NCBI RefSeq assembly: GCF_000622145.1
Contig: NZ_JHWH01000022.1
Location: 1 to 64,000 of the forward strand
DNA length: 64,000 nt
DNA from: Paracoccus yeei ATCC BAA-599
Lineage (GTDB): Bacteria > Pseudomonadota > Alphaproteobacteria > Rhodobacterales > Rhodobacteraceae
Reading direction: 5' to 3'
Part shown: positions 60,535-64,000 of the stretch, in pieces
Layout of the letters: each line of letters begins with the position of its first letter
Position numbering within the stretch: the stretch's first letter is position 1
Translations under genes and position numbers: made by a program
The notes under the pieces: generated by a model
Told to the model about the DNA's origin: nothing
The model's database searches: none
What the model saw: the letters and a program-made list of their open reading frames with translations, nothing else

Positions 60535-61386
60535 CTACAGCCCCGCCGCCTTGAAGGTGTTGCACTGCGCCAGTTCGCCCGAGTTGAAGCCGCGGTCGAA
60601 CCATTCCTGCCGCTCGGCCGACGAGCCGTGGGTAAAGCTGTCGCGCATGGGCGCGCGGCCCGCCTTTTCCATCAGCCGGTCGTCGCCCACGGCGGCGGCG
60701 GCGTTCATCGCCTCCTCGATGTCGCCGGGCTGGAGGGTGCCGAACATCTCGTTTGCCTGGCGCGCCCAGATGCCGGCGAAGCAGTCGGCCTGCAACTCGG
60801 TCATGACCGAGATGCGGTTCGCGTCCGCCTGGCTGGATTGCTGGCGGGCCTGCATGGTCTGGCCCAGGATGCCCAGCTGGTTCTGGACATGGTGGCCGAC
60901 CTCGTGCGCGATGACATAGGCAAAGGCGAAATCGCCGCCCGCGTCCATCCGGGTCTGCATCGTCCGGAAGAAATCGGTGTCCAGATAGACCGTCCGGTCG
61001 TTCGGGCAATAGAACGGTCCCATCGCCGATTGCGCCGTGCCGCAGGCCGAACTGTCGATCCCCGAGAACATCACCAGCTGCGGCGCGACATAGTCGACGC
61101 CGGCCTGCGCCGGCAGGATGCTGGCCCAGACCTCCTCGGTATCGGCCAGCACGACGCTGACGAACTGGCCGACCTCCTGTTCCTCGGGGGTCAACTCGCG
61201 CGCCTCGCCAGGCTGGCCGCCATCGTCCATCGCCCCCACGATGGGCGAGATGTCGATGCCGAAGAAATAGCCCACCGCCAGGATCGCCAGCATGCCCACG
61301 ATGCCGACGCCGCCCGCGGCCCCCGCGCGTCCCATGCCGCGCCGGTCCTCGACGTTCCGGCTGCCCCGCCTGCCCCGCCATTCCAT
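60535..61386 (-). CDS. Neutral zinc metallopeptidase (YpfJ family)
   Basis: A 283-residue membrane-anchored metallopeptidase. It has an N-terminal span (GVGIVGMLAILAVGYFFGID), a zinc-binding HEVGH motif at residues 161-165 and a third-ligand region in MTELQADCFAGIWARQA. The CPNDRTVYLDTDFF segment is typical of the YpfJ family. GGGAGG precedes the ATG at 61386. The catalytic domain should lie in the periplasm. The protein substrate is unknown. Confidence 0.93.
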   Translation of the reverse strand: MEWRGRRGSRNVEDRRGMGRAGAAGGVGIVGMLAILAVGYFFGIDISPIVGAMDDGGQPGEARELTPEEQEVGQFVSVVLADTEEVWASILPAQAGVDYVAPQLVMFSGIDSSACGTAQSAMGPFYCPNDRTVYLDTDFFRTMQTRMDAGGDFAFAYVIAHEVGHHVQNQLGILGQTMQARQQSSQADANRISVMTELQADCFAGIWARQANEMFGTLQPGDIEEAMNAAAAVGDDRLMEKAGRAPMRDSFTHGSSAERQEWFDRGFNSGELAQCNTFKAAGL

Positions 61387-61516
61387 GATCCGCCCTCCCG
61401 CGTAACGGCCTGTCACGATGTGATAACGCGATTGCGCCATTCCGCAACCGTTTCGCGGCCTTGACAGTTCCGGCCCCCGCGTCCAGCAAAGCGACGCAGG
61501 CAAGCGGGGACGGGCG

Positions 61517-62113
61517 ATGTTCGACTGGGTGGTCTCGACGATCGAGGGCTGGGGCTATCTGGGGGTCTTCCTGCTGATGGTGGCCGAGAACATCTTTCCG
61601 CCGATCCCCTCCGAGGTCATCATGCCGCTGGCCGGGTTCCTGGCCGGTCGGGGCGACCTGTCTTTGGCCCTGACCATCCTGGTCGGCACGCTGGGTTCGG
61701 TCCTGGGCACGCTGGCCTGGTACTATCTGGGCCGCGCCATCGGCGAGGCGCGGCTGAAGCGTTTCGCCGCCCGCCACGGCCGGCTGCTGACGCTGGCGCC
61801 TTCGGACATCGACAATGCGCGGGACTGGTTCCAGCGCCACGGCGCGGCGGCGGTGTTCTTCGGCCGCATGATCCCGGCGATCCGCACGCTGATCTCGGTC
61901 CCGGCGGGGCTGTCGAACATGCCGTTCTGGCGCTTCCTGCTTTATACCGTCCTGGGCTCGGCGCTGTGGACGGGGGTGCTGACCGTCGCGGGGCTGGTGC
62001 TGCACGAAAACTATGCGCTGGTTGCCGATTACGTCGATCCGCTGTCCAAGCTGGTGATCGTGGCGGTGGTCGCGATCTATCTGTGGCGGGTGATCCGCTG
62101 GAAACCGCATTGA
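61517..62113 (+). CDS. DedA family membrane protein
   Basis: A 198-residue protein with about four to five spans. Family features are the first amphipathic part (GVFLLMVAENIFPPIPSEVI), LVGTLGSVLGTLAWYYLGRA and FFGRMIPAIRTLISVPAGLS, with conserved acidic and arginine residues. DedA proteins flip undecaprenyl phosphate or other lipids and support membrane homeostasis. It is eight bases upstream of dsbB and probably cotranscribed with it. Confidence 0.93.
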   Translation: MFDWVVSTIEGWGYLGVFLLMVAENIFPPIPSEVIMPLAGFLAGRGDLSLALTILVGTLGSVLGTLAWYYLGRAIGEARLKRFAARHGRLLTLAPSDIDNARDWFQRHGAAAVFFGRMIPAIRTLISVPAGLSNMPFWRFLLYTVLGSALWTGVLTVAGLVLHENYALVADYVDPLSKLVIVAVVAIYLWRVIRWKPH

Positions 62114-62121
62114 GGGCTGCG

Positions 62122-62607
62122 ATGACACCAAGACAGATGGGAATGGCCGCGGGCGCCGGTTCGGCGCTGTTGCTGGCGGCGGCTCTGGGATTCCAGGCGG
62201 CGGGCTATGCGCCCTGCGAGCTGTGCATCCTGCAGCGCTGGCCGCATCTGGCCGCCGCCGTGGCCGGCGCGCTGGTCGCGGTGCTGGGCTGGCGGCGCTG
62301 GCTGGCGGCGCTGGGGCTGGCCGCGGCGCTGGCGGCCTTCGGTCTGGCCGTCTATCACGCCGGGGTCGAGATGCAGCTTTGGGCCGGGCCGCAGCACTGT
62401 TCGGGGGGCGTGTCGAACCTGGCCGCCATGTCCACGCAGGACCTGCTGGCCGCGATCAACGCCGCGCCCGTCGTGCGCTGCGACCAGGTCGCCTGGAGCC
62501 TGTTCGGCATTTCGATGGCGGGCTGGAACGCGATCTGCTCGGCCGGGCTCGCCGCGCTGTGGCTGGCCTGCCTGCGCGGGCGCGACAGACAGCGCGGGCT
62601 GGCCTGA
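62122..62607 (+). CDS. dsbB: Disulfide bond formation protein B
   Basis: A 161-residue, four-span quinone reductase that re-oxidises DsbA. The first cysteine pair CELC is at residues 32-35 after span 1 (GYAPCELCILQRWPH), and the second pair is Cys93 (GPQHCSGGVS) and Cys120 (VVRCDQVAWSLFGISM). Length and placing are standard. It starts eight bases after the DedA gene. No dsbA gene is in the window. Confidence 0.94.
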   Translation: MTPRQMGMAAGAGSALLLAAALGFQAAGYAPCELCILQRWPHLAAAVAGALVAVLGWRRWLAALGLAAALAAFGLAVYHAGVEMQLWAGPQHCSGGVSNLAAMSTQDLLAAINAAPVVRCDQVAWSLFGISMAGWNAICSAGLAALWLACLRGRDRQRGLA

Positions 62608-62689
62608 ACGGGCTTTCCCGGCCCGGAAAGATTGCGCCGCCCGCTGGTATGGGATAGACCGCCTTTCAACAAGATGTTGAGGCGATCCT

Positions 62690-64000
62690 TTGGCTGATAC
62701 CCCCGAAAACGACGACGGTTCCGCAGAGAACGGGACGCCCGAGCGTGCCGTCATGCCCCATGACGGGCCGGTCATCGACATCGCGCGCGAAATGCGCTCG
62801 TCCTATCTCGATTACGCCATGTCGGTCATCGTCAGCCGGGCCATTCCCGACCTGCGCGACGGGCTGAAGCCGGTGCACCGGCGCATCCTGTTCGCCATGC
62901 ACGAAACCGGCAACACCCACGACAAGCCCTATCGCAAGTCGGCCCGCCCGGTCGGCGACGTCATGGGTAAGTATCACCCGCACGGCGACGCGGCGATCTA
63001 TGACGCGCTGGTGCGGATGGCGCAGGACTTTTCCATGTCCCTGCCCCTGCTGGACGGGCAGGGCAACTTCGGCTCGATGGACGGCGATTCCGCGGCGGCC
63101 ATGCGCTATACCGAGGTGCGGATGGACAAGCCCTCGGCCTACCTGCTGATGGACATCGACAAGGACACGGTCGAGTTCCAGGACAACTACGACGGCAAGG
63201 ACCGCGAGCCGACGGTGCTGCCGGCGCGCTTTCCGAACATGCTGGTCAACGGCGCGGGCGGCATCGCCGTGGGCATGGCGACGAACATCCCGCCCCACAA
63301 CCTGGGCGAGGTGATCGACGCCACGCTGGAACTGATCGCCAACCCCGATCTGCCGACCGAACGCCTGCTGGACATCATCCCGGGCCCGGACTTTCCGACC
63401 GGCGGCATCATCCTGGGCCGCTCGGGCGCGCGCAAGGCCTATCTGGAAGGGCGCGGGTCTGTCGTCATCCGCGCCAAGACCCGGATCGAGGAAGGCCGCA
63501 ACGGCCGCCAGATGATCGTCCTGGACGAGATCCCCTATCAGGTGAACAAGGCCACGCTGATCGAGAAGATCGCGGAACTCGCCAAGGAAAAGCGCATCGA
63601 GGGCATCGCCCATGTGCAGGACGAATCCGACCGCGTCGGCGTGCGGGTCGTCATCGAACTCAAGCGCGACGCCACGGCCGAGGTGGTGCTGAACCAGCTG
63701 TTCCGCTTTACCGCCATGCAGACCAGCTTCGGCTGCAACATGCTGGCGCTGAACGGCGGCCGGCCGGAACAGCTGGCGCTGCGCGACTTCCTGACCCATT
63801 TCATCGCCTTCCGCGAAGAGGTCGTGGCGCGGCGCACCGCCTATGAGCTGCGCCGCGCCCGCGAACGGGCGCATGTGCTGTGCGGCCTGGCGGTCGCGGT
63901 GTCGAACGTCGACGAGGTGGTGGCCACCATCCGGTCCTCGGCCGACACGGCCGAGGCGCGGGGGCGGCTGATGGAGCGGCGCTGGCCGGCGCATGAGATC
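62690..64000 (+). CDS. gyrA: DNA gyrase subunit A, 5' part, TTG start
   Basis: The first 437 codons of gyrase A, the breakage-reunion subunit, continuing past the right edge. [40 protein letters not shown] and [11 protein letters not shown] are standard; Tyr140 is the DNA-cleaving tyrosine. The frame has a stop at 62678-62680, and the only initiator before the conserved part, apart from a late ATG at codon 22, is the TTG at 62690, preceded by GAGG. The residue equivalent to E. coli Ser83 is Ala101. Confidence 0.97.
   Translation, partial: MADTPENDDGSAENGTPERAVMPHDGPVIDIAREMRSSYLDYAMSVIVSRAIPDLRDGLKPVHRRILFAMHETGNTHDKPYRKSARPVGDVMGKYHPHGDAAIYDALVRMAQDFSMSLPLLDGQGNFGSMDGDSAAAMRYTEVRMDKPSAYLLMDIDKDTVEFQDNYDGKDREPTVLPARFPNMLVNGAGGIAVGMATNIPPHNLGEVIDATLELIANPDLPTERLLDIIPGPDFPTGGIILGRSGARKAYLEGRGSVVIRAKTRIEEGRNGRQMIVLDEIPYQVNKATLIEKIAELAKEKRIEGIAHVQDESDRVGVRVVIELKRDATAEVVLNQLFRFTAMQTSFGCNMLALNGGRPEQLALRDFLTHFIAFREEVVARRTAYELRRARERAHVLCGLAVAVSNVDEVVATIRSSADTAEARGRLMERRWPAHEI

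Overview
The window looks like the chromosome of an alphaproteobacterium of the Rhodobacteraceae, most like Paracoccus. The evidence is the high GC content, the arrangement fabZ-lpxA-lpxI-lpxB, a pyruvate dehydrogenase E1-beta that carries its own lipoyl domain, the division-site ATPase MipZ, DUF1523 and DUF1285 proteins, and both ccr and ecm of the ethylmalonyl-CoA pathway. Genus-level assignment is inference; no rRNA or tRNA gene was recognised.

Positions 1-3310 are an accessory patch of lower GC content. It holds the first 21 codons of an IS110-type transposase running off the left edge, a small serine recombinase, a 29-residue membrane peptide, almost 1 kb of repeat-rich DNA without a convincing gene, and a lone protein with a PD-(D/E)XK-nuclease-like core (2187-3056) behind a palindrome. 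A motif resembling a tRNA 3' end marks the border with core DNA. Next come a frameshifted lipoprotein gene and a 25-residue membrane peptide.

Positions 4194-20638 are core genome. A tightly overlapping minus-strand block runs moxR, DUF58, BatA-like, DUF4159, a large membrane protein, fabZ, lpxA, lpxI and lpxB. It is followed by DUF1285, hyi, deoC with a two-part aldehyde dehydrogenase, and an FtsB-like gene. Positions 20762-24562 are pdhA-pdhB-pdhC, closed by a strong terminator. Positions 24686-31053 hold a DJ-1/PfpI protein, an RND efflux pair, mipZ and small unknown genes.

Positions 31172-36313 are one minus-strand translation operon: ffh, a GNAT acetyltransferase, chorismate mutase, rpsP, rimM, a membrane protein, trmD, rplS and rpmE. 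It starts from a clear sigma70-type promoter with a structured leader. The ethylmalonyl-CoA mutase gene follows.

Positions 38744-54512 are catabolic: FAD oxidoreductases, an omega-aminotransferase, two HAD hydrolases, a cupin, D-2-hydroxyacid dehydrogenase, succinate-semialdehyde dehydrogenase, tartrate-type dehydrogenase and an MFS transporter, with two Lrp regulators and one LysR regulator. Several gaps share ATGAC-N5-GTCAT-type operators. Positions 54714-56144 hold a decayed regulator and dimethylglycine-dehydrogenase locus.

The right end returns to core genes: an alpha/beta hydrolase, ccr, a sulfotransferase-like protein, a Coq10/RatA protein, a zinc metallopeptidase, a DedA protein, dsbB and the 5' part of gyrA. 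The strongest non-gene signals are a motif shared by the ccr and ecm upstream regions, the operator family at 40-52 kb, the ffh leader, and GGGTATTT-capped inverted repeats between genes.
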